Below, one piece after another: positions 1 through 7,043 of a DNA stretch of 14,988 bases (its first letter is position 1; each line of letters opens with the position of its first letter). The position numbers and the translations under genes were made by a program. Below the pieces are notes generated by a model. The model saw only the letters and a list, made by a program, of their open reading frames with translations. It made no database searches and was not told the origin of the DNA. Source of the DNA: Rhodospirillaceae bacterium (GTDB lineage: Bacteria > Pseudomonadota > Alphaproteobacteria > MPNO01 > UBA2964); NCBI GenBank assembly GCA_002724505.1, contig PBOV01000047.1, positions 1 to 14,988 of the forward strand. Reading direction: 5' to 3'.

Positions 1-1
1 C

Positions 2-214
2 GCCGCAGAAATTGGCGGGCCGGTAAAACTTTTTGGCTGTGATCCTGAGGCCAAGGGTGCACCTGGCCCGGCCTTCGCCAATAAGTCTTTGGCCGAGGAT
101 GGAGGCTATGTATACCAAACAGTGGAGGGCACGGGTCATTTGATGCAGATACAGAAACCGGAAGAATGCCGAGATGGGGTGTTGGAGTTTCTTGAGGAAA
201 AAGAAATCATTTAA
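2..214 (+). CDS. Alpha/beta hydrolase, C-terminal fragment (partial at left edge)
   Basis: An open frame enters from the left edge and stops with TAA at 212-214, giving about 70 residues. They contain G-T-G-H-L-M-Q-I-Q-K-P-E-E, the usual surround of the catalytic histidine in alpha/beta hydrolases (GHxxxxxxPE), followed by a closing amphipathic helix (GVLEFLEEK). The nucleophile and acid would lie upstream, outside the window, so the substrate cannot be judged. The gene ends 38 bases before the molybdenum hydroxylase gene on the same strand, so co-transcription is likely. A second, different alpha/beta hydrolase follows that gene, so hydrolases bracket the hydroxylase. Family assignment rests on this single motif plus the tail helix. 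Confidence 0.75.
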   Translation, partial: AAEIGGPVKLFGCDPEAKGAPGPAFANKSLAEDGGYVYQTVEGTGHLMQIQKPEECRDGVLEFLEEKEII

Positions 215-252
215 GATCAAAATTTTAAGCATACAGGATAGGAGTAGTTGCG

Positions 253-3216
253 GTGGCGCGGCAGGCAGAGATAGAAAAATATGTAGGTCAAAGTGTCGAA
301 CGGGTCGAAGACAGTCGCCTCCTGACAGGACGCGCCCGTTTTGCCGATCATTATCCGGTAAGAAAGGGAACTCTCCACGCGGCCGTTTTACGTTCACCTC
401 ATGCCAGCGCAGAAATTGTCTCCATAGATATATCCGAAGCAGTGTCTCTGCCGGGTGTTCGAGCTGTCTATACCGGCGAAGATATTAAGGCGATTTCGGA
501 TCCTTTCCTCGTCATTGTAAAACAACCTTTAAATGAGTGGGCGCTGGCAGTGGATCGAGTGCGCTTTGTCGGCGAAGCCGTAGCCGTTGTTGTCGCAAGG
601 GATCGTTATATCGCCGAGGATGCACTCGATCTTATAGAAGTCACCTATAATGTTTTAAAACCAATAATCGATGCTGAAGCGGCGACTGCGGAGAACGCAC
701 CCTTAGTCCATAAAGATGCAGGCACCAATGTAATGTCTGATCGCAATTTTATTTACGGTGAACCGGAGAAGGCTTTTTCTGATGCGGATCAGACGGTCTC
801 CCTTAAGCTGGAATATCCCCGGAATTCACTGACACCCATCGAGGCCTTCGTAGCCATCGTTGAGTATTTACCGGATGATGATGTCTTTGACGTCCTGTCA
901 AATTTTCAGGGGCCTTATACGGGACACCCTGTCATGGCCCGATCGTTCCGTGTAGCTGAGAGTAATGTAAGACTTCGAACTCCTGAAAACTCGGGCGGAA
1001 GTTTCGGTGTTAAACAGGCTGTATTGCCTTATATCGTCTTGATGGGTCTGTGTTCTAAACTAACCGGGAAGCCTGTAAAATGGGTTGAAGACCGTCTCGA
1101 ACACTTAACAGCAGCATCTTCGGCACCCAACCGTGTGGTCACCATCGAGGCGGCCGTGAAAAAAGACGGCGAAATGATTGGTATGCGCATTGATCAACTC
1201 GATGATTACGGCGCCTATCTCCGTTCTCCGATGCCTGGGCCACTCTATCGGATGCATGGGGCTCTTAGCGGTGCGTATAAAGTCAAAAATCTTGATGTAA
1301 CGAACCGTCTTGTAATGACGAACAAGATACCCGGCGGGCTAGTAAGGGGTTTTGGTGGCCCACAGATGTATTTTGCCATTGAACGACTGATGCATAAGGT
1401 CGCTGTAACTCTGGGGCTTGATCCACTTGATGTTATACGCACTAACCTTTTGGAGGCTGATGTTTTTCCCTATCAAGCACCGGCGGGTGCGTTATATGAC
1501 TCAGGAGATTACGCGAAGGCCGTCGAGTTGGCTGTTGAAAAAGGGGGTCTAGCTGATTTACTGAAACGACGTGACCAGGCGCGCGCTGAAGGTAAAATTT
1601 ATGGGATTGGCTACACCGCTTTGGTAGAACCCGGGATGTCTAATATGGGCTACCTTAGTACAATTGTCCCGGTCGAGGAACGCCGCAAACGTGGTTCGCA
1701 AGATGGCGCAATCTCAATGGCAACAGTGAATGTCGACCCCCTCGGATCTGTCAGTGTTACCAGCGATACCACGCCTCAAGGTCAGGGGCACGGGACGGTG
1801 TTATCGCAAATCGTAGCAGATCAGCTGGGGCTGAAGCCTGAAGATATTCGCGTTAACGTTGAGCATGATACGCATAAGGATCCGTGGTCGATTGCCGCCG
1901 GGACCTATTCATGTCGGTTTTCGCCAGGGACTGCTGTTGCTGCGCAAATGGCAGGTAAAAAGGTGCGTGATAAGCTCGCCCGAATTTCCGCACAGTTGCT
2001 AAATGTCCCTTCAGATCAGGTGGAGTTCGGCGATGGAAAGATTTTTGATCGCGAGAACCCCGATAATACCTTAAGCTTCCGACGTGTAGCCGGAGGAACC
2101 CACTGGTCCCCTGGTTTACTACCTGATGACATGGATCCTGCTTTACGAGAGACTGCAACCTGGGCGCCTCAAGAGCTGACCACGCCTGATGAACAGGATC
2201 GCATAAATACCTCACTTACCTACGGGTTTGTATTCGACTTTTGCGGTATTGAGATTGATCCAGATACTGCTGAAATTCATATTGATAAATATGTGACGAT
2301 GCATGATGCAGGAACCCTGATGAACCCAATGATCGCCGAAGGACAAATATACGGATCATTTGGTCAAGGGGTTGGTGCAGCGATGTATGAAGAGTTCTGC
2401 ACGGCGGAAGATGGAAGTTTTCTCTCCGGTACCTTTGCGGATTATCTCGTGCCGACAGCAGCAGAAATTCCAGAACCTGTTCTACTGCATATGGAATCTC
2501 CATCGCCTTTTACACCCCTTGGGGCTAAAGGGGCGGCAGAAGGAAATTGTATGTCCACTCCCGTATGTCTGGCGAATGCGGTTTGCGATGCATTAAGTAT
2601 CGATAATATCGTTGTGCCACTTACACCTGCAAAGATTAGCGAGTTTTTGCATGGCGAAGAGGTAGCGGTCCCCGAGGGTAAACGTCAGCAGTCGAAACTA
2701 GGTGACGGTGAAGCAGCTCTCACGGGTGAGGGCGATACATTTATTCCTGTTGATCCACAAAAAGTATGGGACACGCTTCTCGACCCTAAAGCTTTGGCGA
2801 CTGTTATCCCAGGGTGTCACGAGCTTAATTTAGTTGGCGATAATGAATATAAAGCTGAAGTTTCGCTTGGTGTCGGGCCAGTTCGCGGTAAGTTTATAGC
2901 TACGGTCAGACTTTCTGATCTTGACCCACCAAAAGCGGCCAAGCTCTCCGGTAGTCTCGAGGGACCACTAGGTTCTTCGGCTGGATCGGGTAACGTAACA
3001 CTGGATGCACGAGAGGGCGGCACGTTCGTCGCTTACAAATATCGTGTTGAAATTGGTGGTAAGGTAGCGGCTATAGGTGGCCGTATGCTTGAAGGTGCTG
3101 CAAAGATCGTTGTCGGACAATTCTTTGAACGCCTGATAGCTCAGGTGGAAGGAAAATCTGTTTCGTCATCCGGGGGCAGTTGGTGGCAAAAACTGCGTTC
3201 CATTTTGGGGCTTTGA
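253..3216 (+). CDS. Xanthine dehydrogenase-family molybdopterin-binding subunit fused to a C-terminal CoxG/SRPBCC domain
   Basis: A 987-residue protein starting at GTG 253; an AGGATAGGAG ribosome site lies at 235-244 with good spacing. Residues about 1-795 form the large subunit of molybdenum hydroxylases (CO dehydrogenase, xanthine dehydrogenase, aldehyde oxidase families). The order is an N-terminal hammerhead domain, GGSFGVK at 248-254, VRGFGGPQ at 364-371, GQGHGT with Q511, and GAKGAAE with the expected catalytic Glu763. The active-site loop resembles the FRGFGGPQ of xanthine dehydrogenases and lacks the AYxCSFR of true CO dehydrogenases, so CO oxidation is unlikely. A linker follows, then residues about 826-975 resemble CoxG, an SRPBCC fold (VWDTLLDPKALATVIPGC). 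The last residues (SWWQKLRSILGL) look amphipathic. No iron-sulfur or FAD subunit gene is adjacent in the window. Substrate unknown; family confidence high. Confidence 0.93.
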   Translation: MARQAEIEKYVGQSVERVEDSRLLTGRARFADHYPVRKGTLHAAVLRSPHASAEIVSIDISEAVSLPGVRAVYTGEDIKAISDPFLVIVKQPLNEWALAVDRVRFVGEAVAVVVARDRYIAEDALDLIEVTYNVLKPIIDAEAATAENAPLVHKDAGTNVMSDRNFIYGEPEKAFSDADQTVSLKLEYPRNSLTPIEAFVAIVEYLPDDDVFDVLSNFQGPYTGHPVMARSFRVAESNVRLRTPENSGGSFGVKQAVLPYIVLMGLCSKLTGKPVKWVEDRLEHLTAASSAPNRVVTIEAAVKKDGEMIGMRIDQLDDYGAYLRSPMPGPLYRMHGALSGAYKVKNLDVTNRLVMTNKIPGGLVRGFGGPQMYFAIERLMHKVAVTLGLDPLDVIRTNLLEADVFPYQAPAGALYDSGDYAKAVELAVEKGGLADLLKRRDQARAEGKIYGIGYTALVEPGMSNMGYLSTIVPVEERRKRGSQDGAISMATVNVDPLGSVSVTSDTTPQGQGHGTVLSQIVADQLGLKPEDIRVNVEHDTHKDPWSIAAGTYSCRFSPGTAVAAQMAGKKVRDKLARISAQLLNVPSDQVEFGDGKIFDRENPDNTLSFRRVAGGTHWSPGLLPDDMDPALRETATWAPQELTTPDEQDRINTSLTYGFVFDFCGIEIDPDTAEIHIDKYVTMHDAGTLMNPMIAEGQIYGSFGQGVGAAMYEEFCTAEDGSFLSGTFADYLVPTAAEIPEPVLLHMESPSPFTPLGAKGAAEGNCMSTPVCLANAVCDALSIDNIVVPLTPAKISEFLHGEEVAVPEGKRQQSKLGDGEAALTGEGDTFIPVDPQKVWDTLLDPKALATVIPGCHELNLVGDNEYKAEVSLGVGPVRGKFIATVRLSDLDPPKAAKLSGSLEGPLGSSAGSGNVTLDAREGGTFVAYKYRVEIGGKVAAIGGRMLEGAAKIVVGQFFERLIAQVEGKSVSSSGGSWWQKLRSILGL

Positions 3217-3226
3217 AAATAATTCC

Positions 3227-4036
3227 ATGGGACTCCCTACGCTTCAGGAAATTCAAACCAGCGAGTATCGCCTCTCATATCGTGAAAGAGGTTCAGGTGA
3301 TGTCTTGTTCTTTGCTCATGGAATGGGGTGTGGTTCGGTAAACTGGGAAACTCAATATGAAAAGTTTTCTGATCGTTATCGTGTGATTGGGTGGGATGCG
3401 CCGGGATATGGAAAATCCACCGATTTTGAAACGGATTTGCCATCTGTTGCAGATTATGTGATGGCGATGGCAAGCTTTCTAGACGCTCTTGGAGTAGAGA
3501 GAGCGCATCTAGTAGGCCATTCCTATGGTGGGATCATGGTGACGGCCTTTAATAGGGCTTTTCCAGATCGGGTTCAATCGCTTACCCTCGCTCAACCGGT
3601 GGTTGGAGGAGGTGTCGAAAAACAAGGGGATCGTGAAAAGGAAATTAAAAAACGTGCAGTCCAGATTGAAAAAATGGGTATGAGAGTCTATGCGAAACAC
3701 CACGTTCCTAGATCCTGCGCACCCAATGCAACGGAGGACGTCATAGCCAAAGGGATAGAGTTGACGGCTAAAATGCGCCAAGCCGGGTACCTTAGGCAGT
3801 TTAGATCTCTTAAGCATGCTAATATCTTTGAATGGACAAGTAAGCCAAAGGTTCCATCTATGGTCGTGTCCGGCGAATTTGATAAAACGGCGGGCAAAAA
3901 GATGGTTGAAAAAATAGCAAACGAAATGCCGGGCATTCGTCATGAAGAAATCAAAGATATTGGCCACATGATTTATCTTGAGCGCCCTGAGCGTTTAAAT
4001 GAACTTCTCGAGAGTTTTCTGTCTGAAATCGCCTAA
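3227..4036 (+). CDS. Alpha/beta hydrolase
   Basis: A 269-residue alpha/beta-fold hydrolase with the complete triad visible: nucleophile Ser99 in G-H-S-Y-G-G, probable acid Asp219 (SGEFDKT), and His247 in GHMIYLERPE. An oxyanion-hole HGMG sits at 31-34. Length and motif order fit the MhpC/haloperoxidase-like branch, which includes meta-cleavage C-C hydrolases and esterases. The cap region (about 130-200) is rich in Lys and Arg and does not reveal the substrate. ATG 3227 lies 10 bases after the stop of the molybdenum hydroxylase gene, so the two are surely co-transcribed; its own ribosome site is weak, which suggests translational coupling. The likely role is hydrolysis of a product, or preparation of a substrate, of the hydroxylase (inference). 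Confidence 0.9.
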   Translation: MGLPTLQEIQTSEYRLSYRERGSGDVLFFAHGMGCGSVNWETQYEKFSDRYRVIGWDAPGYGKSTDFETDLPSVADYVMAMASFLDALGVERAHLVGHSYGGIMVTAFNRAFPDRVQSLTLAQPVVGGGVEKQGDREKEIKKRAVQIEKMGMRVYAKHHVPRSCAPNATEDVIAKGIELTAKMRQAGYLRQFRSLKHANIFEWTSKPKVPSMVVSGEFDKTAGKKMVEKIANEMPGIRHEEIKDIGHMIYLERPERLNELLESFLSEIA

Positions 4037-4221
4037 TTTAATTCGGAAACTTCCCGCAAAATTTAGCCGGAGGTTAAAAAGATTTTCTCAGTCAAAAGGG
4101 GCGTTTGGATTTAGGGGTTTTCTATAATATTGCGGAAGTGAGTATTAAAAGCATTGTGGCTTCCGTTTTTTGCCTAGTGTGTGTCATAATTGAACCATCC
4201 TATTTAAAGGAGGAGGTATCT
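4037..4221 (+). promoter_or_regulatory. Leader region of the cupin gene with a possible promoter
   Basis: This 185-base gap separates the hydrolase from the cupin gene. A perfect TATAAT lies at 4123-4128 but has no convincing -35 box at 16-18 bases. A second weak pairing is TTCCGT (4161-4166) with CATAAT (4185-4190), spacer 18. The gap ends in a strong ribosome site, AAAGGAGGAGG (about 4207-4216), 5 bases before ATG 4222. A separate transcription start for the cupin gene is plausible but not shown. Confidence 0.3.
4133..4171 (+). terminator. Possible intrinsic terminator or leader hairpin
   Basis: CGGAAG (4133-4138) pairs with CTTCCG (4160-4165), followed directly by six T residues (4166-4171). 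The 21-base loop is long for an intrinsic terminator, so the stem is only marginally stable. It would end the hydroxylase/hydrolase transcript, or attenuate a transcript starting at the TATAAT just upstream. Confidence 0.35.
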
Positions 4222-4728
4222 ATGGCTTATACGCTTGAACAGCTTTCCAACGATTGTCACGATGCGATGGCGGAAGATCCCGGCAAGTCCGGTCGTGAGA
4301 AAGTCCGAGACTTTATTGCAAAGGCTTGCGCTGATGCCGAGTTTGTCGACGAGCATTTTGAAAATCCAGGTCAGGAAGAACGTCAAGTCCTTTATGAGGA
4401 TCCGGATTTTAAATTCTGTATTCTGGCGCACTCATACAACGGACCAAAAGGTAGTAATCCTCATGACCATGGTCCTAGTTGGGCGATCTATGGCCAGGCG
4501 GTCGGTGAAACTATTATGACCGATTGGGAATGCATTGAGAAACCTTCGGAATCAAAACCGGGTAAGGTAAAAAAGGTCTGCGAGTACTCACTTAAACCCG
4601 GAGATGCCCATGTTTATCACGAGGGTTATTTACACTCGCCTCGCCGTGAGGCAGACACAAGACTAATTCGAGTCGAAGGCCAAAATCTGATGGGTGTGAA
4701 ACGAGACAAGTACGAAGTTGCTGCTTAA
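4222..4728 (+). CDS. Small cupin metalloenzyme, cysteine dioxygenase-like
   Basis: A 168-residue single-domain cupin. The frame is open further upstream, but ATG 4222 is chosen because a near-perfect AAAGGAGGAGG precedes it by 5 bases and the upstream codons resemble no protein. Metal-ligand candidates are His81 and His83 in N-P-H-D-H-G-P-S, matching cupin motif 1, with Glu96 in the downstream GETIMTD. His133 and His138 lie in PGDAHVYHEGYLH, matching motif 2. The pattern resembles the cysteine-dioxygenase superfamily and the predicted double-stranded beta-helix metalloenzymes that often sit in degradation clusters. The probable activity is an Fe(II)-dependent oxygenation, but the substrate cannot be read from sequence. 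It is convergent with the SDR gene, 63 bases away. Confidence 0.8.
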   Translation: MAYTLEQLSNDCHDAMAEDPGKSGREKVRDFIAKACADAEFVDEHFENPGQEERQVLYEDPDFKFCILAHSYNGPKGSNPHDHGPSWAIYGQAVGETIMTDWECIEKPSESKPGKVKKVCEYSLKPGDAHVYHEGYLHSPRREADTRLIRVEGQNLMGVKRDKYEVAA

Positions 4729-4791
4729 CGAGGTTTATTACTTAAAGCGTACTGAGATAATTGAAAGCCGATGCGTTTTTGTATTTAAGCC

Positions 4792-5646
4792 TTAAACACC
4801 AGGGCAAGTCTGTGTAACACCGCCATCAACAGTGATATGTGTGCCGGTAATGTGAGTTGATTCATCGGACGCTAGGAATAGTGACGCATAGGCGACGTCA
4901 AAACCGGTGCCCATTCGGCCTGAGGGAATTATAGCGTCTCGAGCTGCTGAATATTCTTCTGCTGAGGTATAGCCTTTGTAAGTATAGGAAGGCTTTCCAT
5001 TTACTAACCGCCGAATAAAAGGGGTATCAATGTATCCTGGACAGACGCAATTTGCACGAACACCGGAGCTTGCGTGCTGGATCGCAATATTCTTAGTAAA
5101 CTCAATCATGGCACCTTTGGTTGATGAATAAACAGCGGTGTTAGCATTGAGGTGACGCAAGGCGGCTATTGATGAAATATTGATTATCGAACCATCTTGC
5201 TGCTTTTCCATGATTGGCATGACGGCCTTACAGGTTAACATTGCAGAGGTCACATTACGCGTAAACGTAGCATTCCAATCATCAACCGTGATGGTATCAA
5301 GGCTGCGTCCGACACCTTGGCCACCAACATTATTGTGCAATATGTCCACACGCCCCCAAGTTTCCATGCAGGCATTGACCATTGAATTAACGTCTACTTC
5401 ATCAGTGACATCTGCAGAATATGCAACAGCTTTTCCGCCAATGTCTTCAATTTGTTTTACCGTTTCTTCGGCTGCCTCTAATCGAAAATCGACACAGAAG
5501 GTTTTTGCACCTTCCTTTGCATATACATAGGCAGCGGCTTTGCCATTGCCCCAACCATCACCGATTGACCCAGCTCCCGTAACGATGGCGACTTTTTCTG
5601 TCAGGCGGTTCCGGCTGGGCGTATTCTCATTTGGCCCGATGGGCAT
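4792..5646 (-). CDS. Short-chain dehydrogenase/reductase (SDR), probably NAD-dependent
   Basis: A classical SDR of 284 residues (286 if the first ATG at 5652 is used). ATG 5646 is preferred: the AGGGAG ribosome site (5653-5658) lies 6 bases from it but directly abuts ATG 5652. In 286-residue numbering, the cofactor loop TGAGSIGDGWGNGKA (25-39) is a lengthened variant of TGxxxGxG found in one SDR subgroup. Asp55 after strand 2 suggests NAD(H). NNVG (107-110) replaces NNAG, and the catalytic Ser160/161 (NISS), Tyr175 and Lys179 (YSSTK) are all present. The ending with VDGG is typical. It likely interconverts an alcohol and a ketone in the surrounding catabolic route. It is divergent from the MFS transporter, with a shared 158-base promoter region. 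Confidence 0.92.
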   Translation of the reverse strand: MPIGPNENTPSRNRLTEKVAIVTGAGSIGDGWGNGKAAAYVYAKEGAKTFCVDFRLEAAEETVKQIEDIGGKAVAYSADVTDEVDVNSMVNACMETWGRVDILHNNVGGQGVGRSLDTITVDDWNATFTRNVTSAMLTCKAVMPIMEKQQDGSIINISSIAALRHLNANTAVYSSTKGAMIEFTKNIAIQHASSGVRANCVCPGYIDTPFIRRLVNGKPSYTYKGYTSAEEYSAARDAIIPSGRMGTGFDVAYASLFLASDESTHITGTHITVDGGVTQTCPGV

Positions 5647-5652
5647 TTTCAT

Positions 5653-5804
5653 CTCCCTTTAAGATCAGTTCTGTTGGGATATTTGTCTCTCTTACAGCGG
5701 GACTGGTCAAGAGGGGACATGAATATACGTTTATCCCTGGTTTGACTCGCTATAAAAGGGCACACTGCTGAACAATTGACCCAATTTCCCACTTACAGAG
5801 AATT
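5653..5804. promoter_or_regulatory. Divergent intergenic region between SDR and MFS genes
   Basis: Promoters for both neighbours must lie here because the genes point apart. The minus-strand AGGGAG ribosome site of the SDR gene is at 5653-5658. TATAAA on the plus strand near 5750 and TTGACC on the minus strand near 5705 are visible but neither has a good partner box. No clear operator palindrome was seen. Confidence 0.4.
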
Positions 5805-7043
5805 ATGCCTCAGCAAGATCTTTCAATCGCGCGCCAGAGGGTCCTTGTTTTAATTGGCTCAGTTTCGATGTTGTTTATAACCGGTGGCGCAATGTTCATG
5901 ATCGTCGTTGCGCTAAAAGATATGGCAACAGACTTTAGCTGGCCGAGGGAAGTGCCGTCCTTAGCGTTTTCTTTGCAATTTGTTGGGTCTGGTTTTGGCG
6001 GCCTTATCATGGGACGGGTCGTAGACAGATGGGGTTTTGGCGTCCCCGCTTTGCTTGCAACTGGAATGGTAAGTGTTGGCGCCATGTTGGTCAGTGAAAT
6101 CACTGCCGCATGGCAGCTTTATATGATCTACCTAATTATGTTTGGCCTGTCAGGCCAGGGCGCACTCGCCGCCCCGGCTCTTGCAAATATTTCGCGTTGG
6201 TATTCGGAACATCGGGGTAAGGCAGTTGGTATTGTCTCTAGCGGACAAGCTTTGGCAGGAATCGTTTGGTTGCCGGTATTTGGTTATGTGATGCTTCAGA
6301 TCGGTTGGCGAGATATGTTTTTTTGGTACGGCGTATTTTCACTATGTGTAATGTTGCCGTTGTGTTTGATCGTTCGGCATAAGCCGCCGCCGCCAAAACC
6401 ACTATCAAAGACATCTGAAAGCAAAGTGTCCGCCGGTCAGCCTATTATTCCGATGTCTAACAATTCAATTCAGTGTGGCCTAAGCGTTGCAATTTTTGGT
6501 TGCTGTATAGCGATGGCGCTGCCGCTTGGTCACTTGGTTTCCTTTGTAACGGATCGCGGTCATCCTATCCAGAACGCGGTGGAAGTGCAGTCTGTCATGT
6601 TGTTAAGTGCTTTTGTAAGTCGTGCGGTTCTTTTGGGTCTAATTTCTGATCGCTGGGGAGGGATGCGGGCACTTCTTATCTTTTCATTGGCACAAACGAT
6701 TATGCTTACGATATTTACTATTACTCATAGTCTATGGGCTCTTTATGTTGTGGCGGCGCTCTTCGGACTTGGCTATGGAGGGTTGTTTCCGGTTTATACT
6801 GTTGCCATCCGCGATCATCTTCCAATTGGTGAAATTGGTCGACGTACTGGGATAGTATTCTTTGTCGGAGCCGTAGCGATGGGGATCGGTGGTTGGTTGG
6901 GGGGGTATCTTTTTGATCAGACAGGATCATACACGGCACCTTTCCTTCTTGGCGCCGGATTTAATGCCGCAAACGTGATACTGGTAATCTATATGATTTA
7001 CCGTCTTCGTGATGTATTGCCGGGGAAACTGGTTAGAGTTTGA
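5805..7043 (+). CDS. MFS transporter, monocarboxylate/oxalate-formate type
   Basis: A 412-residue inner-membrane protein with about 12 hydrophobic segments in two halves (about 12-190 and 222-400), separated by a polar, proline-rich loop (191-220). Cytoplasmic-loop signatures are visible: GRVVDRWGFG at 70-79 and its repeat GLISDRWGGMR at 278-288. RWYSEHRGKAVGI (131-143) and the GWRDMFFWYG stretch are typical of the monocarboxylate and oxalate/formate antiporter branch. It probably imports an organic acid that the flanking enzymes degrade (inference from context). Start ATG 5805 has only a weak purine-rich ribosome site. The TGA stop at 7041-7043 directly abuts the stop of the convergent hydroxylase gene. 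Confidence 0.9.
   Translation: MPQQDLSIARQRVLVLIGSVSMLFITGGAMFMIVVALKDMATDFSWPREVPSLAFSLQFVGSGFGGLIMGRVVDRWGFGVPALLATGMVSVGAMLVSEITAAWQLYMIYLIMFGLSGQGALAAPALANISRWYSEHRGKAVGIVSSGQALAGIVWLPVFGYVMLQIGWRDMFFWYGVFSLCVMLPLCLIVRHKPPPPKPLSKTSESKVSAGQPIIPMSNNSIQCGLSVAIFGCCIAMALPLGHLVSFVTDRGHPIQNAVEVQSVMLLSAFVSRAVLLGLISDRWGGMRALLIFSLAQTIMLTIFTITHSLWALYVVAALFGLGYGGLFPVYTVAIRDHLPIGEIGRRTGIVFFVGAVAMGIGGWLGGYLFDQTGSYTAPFLLGAGFNAANVILVIYMIYRLRDVLPGKLVRV

Noticed and set aside
1853..2503. Long minus-strand open frames opposite the first molybdenum subunit gene
   Set aside because: They have no recognisable motifs or ribosome sites and overlap a strongly supported gene.
3110..3120. TTGTCGGACAA as a second regulator operator
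   Set aside because: It lies inside the molybdenum subunit coding sequence, has an extra central base, and is probably coincidence.
253..3216. Annotation as aerobic carbon monoxide dehydrogenase (coxL)
   Set aside because: The diagnostic AYxCSFR loop is absent; the protein has VRGFGGPQ instead.
4105..4221. An N-terminal extension of the cupin protein from upstream start codons
   Set aside because: The codons resemble no protein, the stretch contains a hairpin and TATAAT, and a strong ribosome site points to ATG 4222.
4784..4796. TTTAAGCCTTAAA near-palindrome as a bidirectional terminator
   Set aside because: It is AT-rich with a one-base centre and cannot form a stable hairpin; it overlaps the SDR stop codon.
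5647..5652. ATG 5652 as start of the SDR
   Set aside because: Its ribosome site would directly touch the start codon; ATG 5646 gives the normal 6-base spacing.
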